Below are positions 8,203-15,255 of a stretch of 36,910 nt of DNA, one piece after another. A program made the translations under genes and the position numbers. The stretch's first letter is position 1. The number at the start of each line of letters is the position of its first letter. The DNA is from Patescibacteria group bacterium (GTDB taxonomy: Bacteria > Patescibacteriota > Patescibacteriia > UM-FILTER-42-10): the NCBI GenBank assembly GCA_018825385.1, contig JAHJEX010000079.1:1-36910 (forward strand). Direction: 5' to 3'. The notes under the pieces are model-generated. The model was given only the letters and a program-made list of their open reading frames with translations, was not told where the DNA came from and ran no database searches.

Positions 8203-9170
8203 AGTTTTTGTATTTCTTCCATAATTTTTTTATCAAGATTAATGGATCCCAGCTTCATTTTCTTTGTTTCATTTTTATATGCTAATTCACCGGGAATTCG
8301 AATTTCTTTTACACCCTTAATTCTCTTTGCTCCTTTTACATCTTTAATCAATTTAGCCATATCGCGATTAAAATCATGCTTTGTTGTGAAAACATATGGA
8401 TCAATAGCAATAAACAAAAATCCACGGACTTTCTTTGTGCTTTTACCAACCTTCGTTCTAACAAAAGGACCAGTTAATATCTCCAGTGCCAGTCCAAGAA
8501 TATATCCTTTGTATCCACCAAAAGGCAATACGGCTTCAACCGCATCTGGGTCAGTTGTAGTTTTTCCGGTTTTATCTATTGCCCAGCCATTCTGAATCTT
8601 TTTTCCCAGTGATTGTGCCATCCGAATATGATAGAAAGCTCTGGTAGAAACTGCCATATCAATTACAAACGGATATTCCTTAAAAGGAATGCCAATGCCA
8701 ATAGGGTTTGTAGAAAGAATTGCTTCTCTTGCACCAGTTGGAGCCATTAACGGGCCACCGCCATAATTAAAGCATAGGCCAATCATCCCCTTGCGAGCGG
8801 CAACTTCTGCCCAAGTTCCCGGTCTCAAGAAAGAGTGAATGTTCTCGCCACCAACCATAGCGATTCCAGTTTTCTTCGCTTTTTTCACCGCTAACTCTAT
8901 CGCATGATAAGCCACAATTTGACCAACATCCCGATTACCACTAATAAATGCATATGCCGGTTTATCTTTCGTAACTTTGAAATGACCTCTTTTTGTCTTT
9001 TTTAGTTTTTTGTAGGCTCGAACAAATCCGTAGATTCCGTGAGAACCTTTTCCTTTTAATTCTCCGGCAATATATTCGAAAGATATTGCTTTGGCCTCTT
9101 TTGTTGTGAAGCCAATTTTGCGCAGTTTGTTTTTGAGTATTTTTTCTATTTCTTCTATTTGGATACGCAT
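8199..9170 (-). CDS. Ldh-family (malate/lactate/ureidoglycolate-type) NAD(P)-dependent dehydrogenase
   Basis: I start this at the ATG at 9170 (MRIQIEEIEKILKNKL), not 9257 as in the ORF track. The longer form would overlap the delta subunit by 70 bp, and family members begin with this helix. The result is 323 residues, 16 bp after the delta stop. Family marks of PF02615 are GKGSHGIYGFVRAYKKL, the helix VAYHAIELAVKKAKKTGIAMV, GREAILSTNPIGIGIPF in slightly altered form (GAREAIL), and LPFGGYKGYILGLALEIL. The family reduces 2-oxoacids with NAD(P)H. It is embedded between the hydrogenase small and large subunits, which argues for redox coupling through the same cofactor pool. The substrate cannot be told from sequence. 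Confidence 0.88.
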   Translation of the reverse strand: MRIQIEEIEKILKNKLRKIGFTTKEAKAISFEYIAGELKGKGSHGIYGFVRAYKKLKKTKRGHFKVTKDKPAYAFISGNRDVGQIVAYHAIELAVKKAKKTGIAMVGGENIHSFLRPGTWAEVAARKGMIGLCFNYGGGPLMAPTGAREAILSTNPIGIGIPFKEYPFVIDMAVSTRAFYHIRMAQSLGKKIQNGWAIDKTGKTTTDPDAVEAVLPFGGYKGYILGLALEILTGPFVRTKVGKSTKKVRGFLFIAIDPYVFTTKHDFNRDMAKLIKDVKGAKRIKGVKEIRIPGELAYKNETKKMKLGSINLDKKIMEEIQKL

Positions 9171-9186
9171 AGATTTTTTATTTAGT

Positions 9187-10008
9187 TTATAACCTATTGA
9201 GCCAATCTTCTTGAATTCCATATATTTGTAAAATGTGACGCAAGGCACGTTTACCAATCATTTTCTCCAGCTTCTTGTTAAGTGTCTTTACTGCATCATC
9301 CATTGTATCTCCCTCCAATATACCGCGACAACCTCGGCAATAGTACCGACTATTCAGGCACACTGCATTACACCCACCCTGAATTACTGGACCAAGACAA
9401 GGTTCGCCTTGCTGCAGTAAACATGGATTGCCATTACTTTGACATTCATAACAAACAGGGCGGTGTGAAAGCTCAGGCTCTATCCCCTGAGCAACATCCG
9501 TAAACACCTTTAGAAATTCTTTATTATCAATCGGGCAACCAGGAATTACTAAATCAACTTTTACATATCTAGAAATTGGATGAATGTCTGGATTGTACGC
9601 TTTTTTATTTTTTGGATAAACATACTTTGCTTTCTTCTTTTTATCCACATAATTTTTAATTCCTGGAACAACCCCAAGCGCTGCACAACTTCCCACTGCT
9701 ACCATATAATCAGTCCGCTCTCGCATTTTTTTTAGCGCTTTTTCATTCTCTTTAGTGAGTGGCGCTCCGTCAACAAATGTAATATCATAATGCTTCTTTC
9801 CTTTCATTTCTTCCAGGAAATGATGCTCTCCTAATTTGTAGTGATGCACTAGGGCATTGAAAAAATCTCCACCCAAATCAAGCATAGCAAAGGAACATCC
9901 TTCACAACCGGAAAGACTCAAGAAAGCAACAACCGGCTTTTTCTTTTTTGGTGTAGTTTTTTTTGTTTGTCCCCGACTTGATCGGGGATCAGTCTTCTTC
10001 TTTGTCAT
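9187..10008 (-). CDS. hydD: NiFe hydrogenase small (delta) subunit, group 3b-like
   Basis: This 273-residue subunit holds the electron-relay FeS clusters. Visible motifs are LSGCEGCSFAMLDLG (proximal cluster), GSCAALGVVPGI, DLVIPGCPIDNKEF, and a cysteine-rich C-terminal part with CYECQSNGNPCL, GEPCLGPVIQGGC and YYCRGCRG for the other clusters. There is no twin-arginine signal, so the enzyme is cytoplasmic. The start overlaps the DUF6390 gene by 4 bp. The first 25 residues are an unusual Lys/Thr-rich extension. Residues DPRSSRGQ within it are encoded by a palindrome like the intergenic repeats elsewhere in the window. Confidence 0.95.
   Translation of the reverse strand: MTKKKTDPRSSRGQTKKTTPKKKKPVVAFLSLSGCEGCSFAMLDLGGDFFNALVHHYKLGEHHFLEEMKGKKHYDITFVDGAPLTKENEKALKKMRERTDYMVAVGSCAALGVVPGIKNYVDKKKKAKYVYPKNKKAYNPDIHPISRYVKVDLVIPGCPIDNKEFLKVFTDVAQGIEPELSHRPVCYECQSNGNPCLLQQGEPCLGPVIQGGCNAVCLNSRYYCRGCRGILEGDTMDDAVKTLNKKLEKMIGKRALRHILQIYGIQEDWLNRL
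9970..9988. repeat. REP-like palindrome inside the delta-subunit coding sequence
   Basis: TCCCCGA, a 5-nt spacer, then TCGGGGA forms a perfect 7-bp hairpin. It resembles the intergenic palindromes near 25.2 and 26.0 kb in style, but here it lies in frame near the N-terminus of the hydrogenase small subunit. Confidence 0.65.
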
Positions 10009-10736
10009 AGTGATAGATTAGCTAGATCAATTGCTTGTGTGGTATAAAATGAAAGATTTCTTGCTTGAATGGGAGTCACTTTTTCACAAACAGCGTTCCA
10101 ATGAAATGTAGCAAGGTCCCCAATGTCAATTTCTGCTTTCAGTGATCCTCCATCCACTTCGTTTATAATTTCTTTTTGCATTTTTTCACCTTTTACCAGT
10201 TTTCCTTCTTTTATTACTAGCGGTTGGTATTCTACTAATAACTTATCGGAGATTTTTTTTAGCACTTTACCGCAACTTATACAGCAGTTATCCATAGTTT
10301 CAACTGTGTGGTTTATTGATAGATGACCAGTACGCCGGAAAATATTTAGAACGTGGAATGAATGATGTGGTTTTGCTCCCATTGGTAGCTTGCCGTATAC
10401 ATACTGAAGTGATTTTCTGTCAATTTTTTTATGCAAAGAAAATTCATCCGTTAAATATTTATAGTATTGTTTACCTGAAACGTTTTCCAGAAGATTATTA
10501 CCTATCCAGTAAGCCTCCACTACTTGTTGTTCATAAGGGTCAGGAATTTTATTTGCTCTGGCGATAAATGTAAGATAGGGCTTCAATGTTTGGAAATCAG
10601 TCAGTATTTCCTCCAGCCCTGCATCCTGTTCTTCATTCGTAATATATCCTAGCAGATTTTTATTTTCATCAGGACCACAATATCCCAGATGATTGGGCAT
10701 AAAAGCATAGCGGGCACATGTGATTATTCCTTCCAT
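10005..10736 (-). CDS. DUF6390 family protein, hydrogenase-associated
   Basis: This encodes 243 residues and matches my recollection of the DUF6390 family, found beside group 3b hydrogenases. It begins MEGIITCARYAFMPNHLGYCGP. A central motif is KPHHSFHVLNIFRRTGHL, followed by a cysteine cluster (MDNCCISCGKV) and a C-terminal IDIGDLATFHWNAVCEKV. The His and Cys residues could bind metal. There are no membrane segments. It overlaps the delta-subunit start by 4 bp and follows the EamA gene by 3 bp, so it is co-translated with the hydrogenase. A role in maturation or assembly is plausible but is inference only. Confidence 0.8.
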   Translation of the reverse strand: MEGIITCARYAFMPNHLGYCGPDENKNLLGYITNEEQDAGLEEILTDFQTLKPYLTFIARANKIPDPYEQQVVEAYWIGNNLLENVSGKQYYKYLTDEFSLHKKIDRKSLQYVYGKLPMGAKPHHSFHVLNIFRRTGHLSINHTVETMDNCCISCGKVLKKISDKLLVEYQPLVIKEGKLVKGEKMQKEIINEVDGGSLKAEIDIGDLATFHWNAVCEKVTPIQARNLSFYTTQAIDLANLSL

Positions 10737-10739
10737 AAA

Positions 10740-11675
10740 TTACACCTTTGAAGAATCGGATAGTAATTCCTTTTTTGTTTTCAACATTGCTAATGAAAAG
10801 ATCGCGATTCCGACAATTATCAATAAAGATCCCACCGCACTATTCCACGCTAATTCTTGTTTACGAAAAACCTCATTTAGAAATGTAGTAATCGGCGAAG
10901 CAAAAACTAGAATGCTTGTAATTAGGGTTGCTGGTGCTCGCTTAAGAGCATGATACCAAGTTAAGACAAACAGTAATAATATTGCACCAGTGAGTATAGA
11001 CCATCCCCATCCAGCAAAAGGAGCTGAAAGTAATGCACCGAACCGACCTGTAAACATCAAGAATGACAAAATAAACGCACTACCGATAGTCAATCTAGCC
11101 CAAGCAACAATATTTGGGTGAATCGTTTTTAACACTTTCTTTGCCACTATAAATTCAGCCGACCAAAGCAATGTTGCAATAAACACCAGTGATTCTCCCG
11201 CTCCCCAACTAAAAGCCTTGGGACCCAAGATAATGAAATTACCTAGAAAGAGTATTACCAATGCGCCATATTGATACCAACGGAACCTTTCTTTTAAAAA
11301 TGCAACGGCCAGAAGTGCGACCCAAATGAACAAAGTTTTGTGAATAAAAGATGCGCTGGATGCAGAAGTAATACTTAAACCTTTGAAAAACAGTAAAAAT
11401 GGAATACTTCCGCCAATTAAGCCAATCACTGTCAGTTTCATCCAATCAAGCTTTTTCAGATTTTTTAGCTGTTTGATATTTTTGAAAGCGAATAACACTC
11501 CCAAAAGTAGCACAGCTGTTATCACATTCTTCATAGCGGTGTAGACAAATGGTTCACCAACTGCAGTAACGCCTCCCTTATTAATAAAATTCGCTACTCC
11601 ACTAACCAGCGCTGTTCCAAAAGCTAGCAAAATTCCTTTTTGAATGGTAGGAAGCTCTTTTAGATATCTAATCAT
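10740..11675 (-). CDS. EamA/DMT-family membrane transporter
   Basis: The 311-residue product has about ten hydrophobic helices in two EamA-type halves (for example GILLAFGTALVSGVANFINKGG and AGESLVFIATLLWSAEFIVAKKVL). The second half has VLTWYHALKRAPATLITSIL, typical of the drug/metabolite exporter superfamily. Substrate is unknown. It overlaps hypC by 8 bp and sits inside the hydrogenase run. It might move a metabolite linked to hydrogenase-based fermentation or may simply be carried along. Confidence 0.9.
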   Translation of the reverse strand: MIRYLKELPTIQKGILLAFGTALVSGVANFINKGGVTAVGEPFVYTAMKNVITAVLLLGVLFAFKNIKQLKNLKKLDWMKLTVIGLIGGSIPFLLFFKGLSITSASSASFIHKTLFIWVALLAVAFLKERFRWYQYGALVILFLGNFIILGPKAFSWGAGESLVFIATLLWSAEFIVAKKVLKTIHPNIVAWARLTIGSAFILSFLMFTGRFGALLSAPFAGWGWSILTGAILLLFVLTWYHALKRAPATLITSILVFASPITTFLNEVFRKQELAWNSAVGSLLIIVGIAIFSLAMLKTKKELLSDSSKV

Positions 11676-11874
11676 TCGATAATATTTTAATTGTCTCTTC
11701 TGCTTCTTTTTTTGACATTCTTTTTAGTGCCAGATCTCCATAAACCAGGATCCAATCCTCTTTTTTTACATCTGGTACGGCATCTATTTTTATTTCAACC
11801 TTTCGACCATTGCTTTCAACGACAGCAGTCATGCCCTTTTTTGAAATTATTTTTCCAGGGAAAGTAACACACAT
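11668..11874 (-). CDS. hypC: HypC/HupF-type hydrogenase maturation chaperone
   Basis: The 68-residue product starts MCVTFPGKIISKKG; the Cys2 and the PGK(I/V) context are the family signature. Known HypC binds HypD and the large-subunit precursor to deliver the Fe(CN)2CO group. The body (VPDVKKEDWILVYGDLALKRMSKKEAEE) follows the HypC beta-barrel plus C-terminal helix pattern. It lies 4 bp after the gamma subunit and overlaps the EamA gene. hypB, hypD, hypE and hypF are not in this window. Confidence 0.93.
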   Translation of the reverse strand: MCVTFPGKIISKKGMTAVVESNGRKVEIKIDAVPDVKKEDWILVYGDLALKRMSKKEAEETIKILSND

Positions 11875-11878
11875 ATAT

Positions 11879-12703
11879 TTATTCTAAAGCCTCCGGCATG
11901 TCTTTTATTTCCGCTAAACTAAATATTGGACCGTCTTTGCATACGTATTTATCTCCAATCGCACAATGTTCACATGTTCCAACGGCACAGTACATTTTCC
12001 TCTCAAGTGAAAGATATATATCTTCTTCCTTATAACCTTTTTTCAAAAGCTTCGGTATTAAATACTTGTACATGATCGGTGGCCCGCAAGCAGTAACAAT
12101 CGCATCCTTCGGAACACTATGTTTGTCCAGCAAATCGGTAATATTTCCAACCTCCCCGTGCCAACGAGGGCCTGCTGCATCTAAAATAATTTGGGTATCG
12201 TGAAACTGACACCACTTTTTATACTGATTCTCAAACAGAAGGTTCTTAAAATTTCTTGATCCATAAAAAACCTGAACCTGATTTTGATGTCCCCAATCTT
12301 TGCGACATGCTTCGTCAATCAATGGCTTGAGCGGGATAATACCAAGACCACCGGCTATTACCAGCAAATCTCGTTTTTCTATTTTTTTCATTGGCCAACC
12401 GTTTCCATATGGCCCACGAACAAACAAAGTCGAGCCTACGGTTTTTTGTTGAATTGCACGACTAACTTTACCAACCCCTCGTACTGTAATTTGAACAAAT
12501 TTCTTTTCAGAAGTTGATGAATTTATTCCTACAGGAATCTCGCCAATCCCCGGAAGACCTACAACTATAAACTGTCCGGGAAGAAAACTGAAACCGGCCT
12601 GGCGTTTTTTATCCTGAAACTGCAAAGTGAATCCCCTTGTGTCAGGAGCATCTAGGATAATTTTTGCGATAGTAGCTGGATAGCTTTCGTATGGGTTCTT
12701 CAT
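11879..12703 (-). CDS. hydG: Hydrogenase gamma subunit: FAD/NAD(P)-binding reductase with 2Fe-2S
   Basis: This 274-residue subunit belongs to the ferredoxin-NADP reductase-like family and passes electrons between NAD(P)H and the hydrogenase. FAD-binding features are FLPGQFIVVGLPGIGEIP and RGPYGNGWP. The nucleotide-binding loop is VIAGGLGIIPLKPLI, and TACGPPIMYKYLIPKL follows. The C-terminal 2Fe-2S site is MYCAVGTCEHCAIGDKYVC, with four cysteines. It resembles HydG of Pyrococcus sulfhydrogenase and PyrK/dihydroorotate reductase subunits; the neighbours decide in favour of hydrogenase. It starts immediately after the beta-subunit stop. Confidence 0.94.
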   Translation of the reverse strand: MKNPYESYPATIAKIILDAPDTRGFTLQFQDKKRQAGFSFLPGQFIVVGLPGIGEIPVGINSSTSEKKFVQITVRGVGKVSRAIQQKTVGSTLFVRGPYGNGWPMKKIEKRDLLVIAGGLGIIPLKPLIDEACRKDWGHQNQVQVFYGSRNFKNLLFENQYKKWCQFHDTQIILDAAGPRWHGEVGNITDLLDKHSVPKDAIVTACGPPIMYKYLIPKLLKKGYKEEDIYLSLERKMYCAVGTCEHCAIGDKYVCKDGPIFSLAEIKDMPEALE

Positions 12704-13672
12704 TTATTTCACTTTTGAGGCTGCTTCTAATATTTTTCTAATATCAATTCCAACAGGACACACTTGGAAACAACGCAAACATCCTACACATCCCAATATT
12801 TGCTGACGTTCAGGAGTTCTAATAAATTTGTGCATGTAGTAGTTTCTTAGCCGTTCTGCTTTTGTTTTTAAAAAGTTTTCTCCACCGGCAATCGATGCAA
12901 AATCATCATAAAAACAAGAACTTAGACGTCTTTTTCGAACACCTGCCTGTTTCTTTCCAATTTCTCCACCTTCATCAACCAGATCAAAGCAGTAACATGT
13001 CGGGCAAGCAACGGTACACTTTCCGCACATAATACAATCTTTTGCAAATTTTTCCCAAAAAGCTTTGTCATTGATTACCTTTTTCATTTGTTCTTTCAGC
13101 TTTTGAGATTTTGGATCCAATTTTCCACCCTCTACCGATCCTTTAAAATCAACGTGCTCATAGTTAGTGAATCCAAATTTTTCTAATGTCTGCTGACCTA
13201 GTCTGGAACCGGTAAATATTTTTGGTTCTCCCTTGCGGCAACGATCAATAAGCACATCAAACTTTAGTCTTTCCAAAATATTTTCTTCGAACACATTTAA
13301 AAACTTTGGATCATCAGGCACAATACACTGACCCACTATTAACGTATTTTGTCTCAGTGCTTGATAGTGAGGATCCTTAGCAAACATCTGATCAAATAGA
13401 ATCAGTGCCTTCAAATCTACTATGGAAATTCCATAAATCACCTGGGGAGATATCTTTTTCTTTTTCTTTGGATTTTCAAAGTCAAAAAGCACCTCATCGT
13501 GAGGTAATAAAAACGGCTTAAAGGAATTCTTCGGTAACCGCATTGATGATGATACCTCCTTTGGATCATGAATTTCCTGAAATAGCAATTCATTCTCTCG
13601 CTCTACAGGAGCAAAAACTACATTATTTTTTAGAAGGTATTCTACAAGTTTTGATGAATTAAATTTCGCCAT
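12704..13672 (-). CDS. hydB: Hydrogenase beta subunit: 4Fe-4S electron-transfer protein
   Basis: This 322-residue subunit is the first gene of the hydrogenase run. Its C-terminal half has two 4Fe-4S motifs, CIMCGKCTVACP and CVGCLRCFQVCPVGID. The N-terminal part (YGISIVDLKALILFDQMF) matches the 4Fe-4S dicluster HydB/AsrA family of sulfhydrogenase and sulfite reductase operons. The gene order fixes it as hydrogenase beta. A TATAAT lies 11 nt upstream of the ATG, so the leader would be only about five nucleotides. Confidence 0.93.
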   Translation of the reverse strand: MAKFNSSKLVEYLLKNNVVFAPVERENELLFQEIHDPKEVSSSMRLPKNSFKPFLLPHDEVLFDFENPKKKKKISPQVIYGISIVDLKALILFDQMFAKDPHYQALRQNTLIVGQCIVPDDPKFLNVFEENILERLKFDVLIDRCRKGEPKIFTGSRLGQQTLEKFGFTNYEHVDFKGSVEGGKLDPKSQKLKEQMKKVINDKAFWEKFAKDCIMCGKCTVACPTCYCFDLVDEGGEIGKKQAGVRKRRLSSCFYDDFASIAGGENFLKTKAERLRNYYMHKFIRTPERQQILGCVGCLRCFQVCPVGIDIRKILEAASKVK

Positions 13673-13683
13673 ATTATTGTATA

Positions 13684-13689
13684 TATTAT
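13684..13689 (-). promoter_or_regulatory. Probable -10 box of the hydrogenase operon
   Basis: TATAAT on the minus strand ends 11 nt before the hydB start codon. No good -35 is seen at 17 bp (TTTATT only). The predicted transcript begins within about five nucleotides of the ATG. Confidence 0.5.
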
Positions 13690-13717
13690 ATCCTTTTTCA
13701 TGAAAATAATAAAGTAA

Positions 13718-13746
13718 CTTGTCGGATCTACAAACATTAGATACAA
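13718..13746 (+). promoter_or_regulatory. Promoter of the PHP gene
   Basis: TTGTCG, a 17-bp spacer and TACAAT. Transcription would begin near 13753, about 11 nt before the ATG at 13764. It diverges from the hydrogenase promoter. Confidence 0.5.
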
Positions 13747-13763
13747 TTAAATAAATTCAGCTT

Positions 13764-14588
13764 ATGTCAGCAATAAATTATCAAAAACCCCAACTTCGAA
13801 ATACGAGAGAAAACAACCAAAATATGGTTGATTTTCATGTTCATTCCAATTATTCATTGGACGGAACAATTCCCATAGCAAAATTGCTAAAAACTGCGAA
13901 GAGATTAAATCTTGGATTAGCTATTTGTGATCACAATGAAATACAAGGATCACTGGAAGCTGGCCAGCAATCAGATGTTATTATTATTCCTGGAATTGAA
14001 GTAAACTGCAACAATGGTACTCATGTGTTACTATATTTTAGAACTCATTCGGAGCTAGAGAGTTTTTTTGAGAATATTGTAAAACCTAACAAAAAATCTG
14101 GCGCATTTGTAATTGACCTCCTACCACAAGAGCTAATAGAAAAAGCGCGTTCATTCAACTGTGTTATATCCATGCCTCATCCTTTCGATGTTTTTAAAGG
14201 AGGGGTGCAGAGAGCCATATCAGCAGGAACTGTAAAAGAGTCCTTCATTAGAGATAATGTAGACGCAATAGAGGTTTTAAACGGCATGGCGAATCGGGAG
14301 CAGAATAAACAATCCGCTGATTGGGCAAGACAAATGAAGAAGCCAATTCTCGCGGGAAGCGATGGGCATGTTCTATGGCAAATAGGAACAGTCGCTACAA
14401 AGGTTTTAGGTGAGAATGCAGAGGAAATTATTAGTAATCTTTTAGGTGAGAATGATGTATTTGGAGAGGAATTAACGGGGTGGAAAAAAAGATTTACTGA
14501 GATTCGTAAAGAAATGCATCTAATTTTCCGAAAAGAGGGAATAAAAATTCTTTCTAATCAAATAAAAAGGAGTATCAAAAAAAGATGA
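13764..14588 (+). CDS. PHP-domain metal-dependent phosphoesterase
   Basis: This encodes 274 residues. PHP metal-ligand motifs appear in order: VDFHVHSNYSLDG (motif I), LAICDHNEIQG (II), IIPGIEVNC, VISMPHPFD (III) and ILAGSDGHVLWQIG (IV). The family hydrolyses phosphoesters, for example nucleoside 3',5'-bisphosphates or histidinol phosphate; the substrate here is unknown. A second possible start is the Met at 13824, just before the domain (MVDFHVHS). The first 20 residues are not clearly needed, and no strong ribosome-binding site precedes either start. It overlaps the next gene by 4 bp. Confidence 0.88.
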   Translation: MSAINYQKPQLRNTRENNQNMVDFHVHSNYSLDGTIPIAKLLKTAKRLNLGLAICDHNEIQGSLEAGQQSDVIIIPGIEVNCNNGTHVLLYFRTHSELESFFENIVKPNKKSGAFVIDLLPQELIEKARSFNCVISMPHPFDVFKGGVQRAISAGTVKESFIRDNVDAIEVLNGMANREQNKQSADWARQMKKPILAGSDGHVLWQIGTVATKVLGENAEEIISNLLGENDVFGEELTGWKKRFTEIRKEMHLIFRKEGIKILSNQIKRSIKKR

Positions 14589-15211
14589 ATGGATTAACCC
14601 GTTTTCTTCAGGGAATTTTGAAGCATATCGACAAAGGCCTACAGGGTGTTGCACGTCGCATCCCCAACTCAGTAACACCAAATTTTCTAACTTTGCTTAG
14701 GATTATTTTCTTGGCACCAATAATTATAGCTATTCAGGGAGAAAATTACATAACAGCTACGGTACTTTTCCTGCTTGCATACATTCTTGATATTCTTGAC
14801 GGGCCTCTAGCACGTGTAAAGAATCAAGTAAGTGAATTTGGAAAAGTATTTGACCCAACAGCTGACAAAATAGTATTTGTTACTGTTCTCATTATTTTAG
14901 GTTGGAATGCTCTTCCTCACGTTCTTATTTATATTATTATAGGACTTGAACTATTTCTTGTGTTATTGGTTATATTTTTTGCACCTCTTGCCAGAAGAAT
15001 GGGAATAGCTATTGAACTCGGTGCAAATGTTTATGGAAAGATAAAAATGCTATTCCAAACATTAGGGACAATAGCACTATTTATAACATTTGTTGTTGAG
15101 GCAAGCACGACAACTGTCACGGTAATTTTTAGTATTGCTTCACTATTCAGCGCTCTAAGTATTCTAGGACATCTTCTTGCTGTAAAAAGAATAAAAAACC
15201 CCACTTTGTAA
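14585..15211 (+). CDS. CDP-alcohol phosphatidyltransferase (PgsA-like)
   Basis: This is a 208-residue integral membrane enzyme. The diagnostic motif D(x)2DG(x)2AR(x)8G(x)3D(x)3D is complete: DILDGPLARVKNQV followed by EFGKVFDPTADK. About six hydrophobic helices surround it. The family moves a phosphatidyl group from CDP-diacylglycerol to an alcohol such as glycerol-3-phosphate or inositol phosphate in phospholipid synthesis. Which alcohol is used cannot be told. The start overlaps the PHP gene by 4 bp, so the two are coupled. Confidence 0.92.
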   Translation: MNGLTRFLQGILKHIDKGLQGVARRIPNSVTPNFLTLLRIIFLAPIIIAIQGENYITATVLFLLAYILDILDGPLARVKNQVSEFGKVFDPTADKIVFVTVLIILGWNALPHVLIYIIIGLELFLVLLVIFFAPLARRMGIAIELGANVYGKIKMLFQTLGTIALFITFVVEASTTTVTVIFSIASLFSALSILGHLLAVKRIKNPTL

Positions 15212-15225
15212 GAGGGATTTTTGGG

Positions 15226-15254
15226 AAAACCGCTTTTCTAAAAAGCGGTTTTTT
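15226..15254. terminator. Bidirectional intrinsic terminator
   Basis: AAAACCGCTTTT, loop CTA, AAAAGCGGTTTT is a perfect 12-bp stem with T runs on both strands. It lies between two convergent genes, 14 bp after the phosphatidyltransferase stop and next to the stop at 15256. A second imperfect hairpin (15195-15222) overlaps the 3' end of the phosphatidyltransferase gene just upstream. Confidence 0.85.
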
Positions 15255-15255
15255 G

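Noticed and set aside
9171-9257. N-terminal extension of the Ldh-family gene
   Set aside because: It would overlap the hydrogenase delta gene by 70 bp and has no counterpart in the family.
11239-11445. 68-residue minus ORF
   Set aside because: Out-of-frame reading within the EamA transporter gene.
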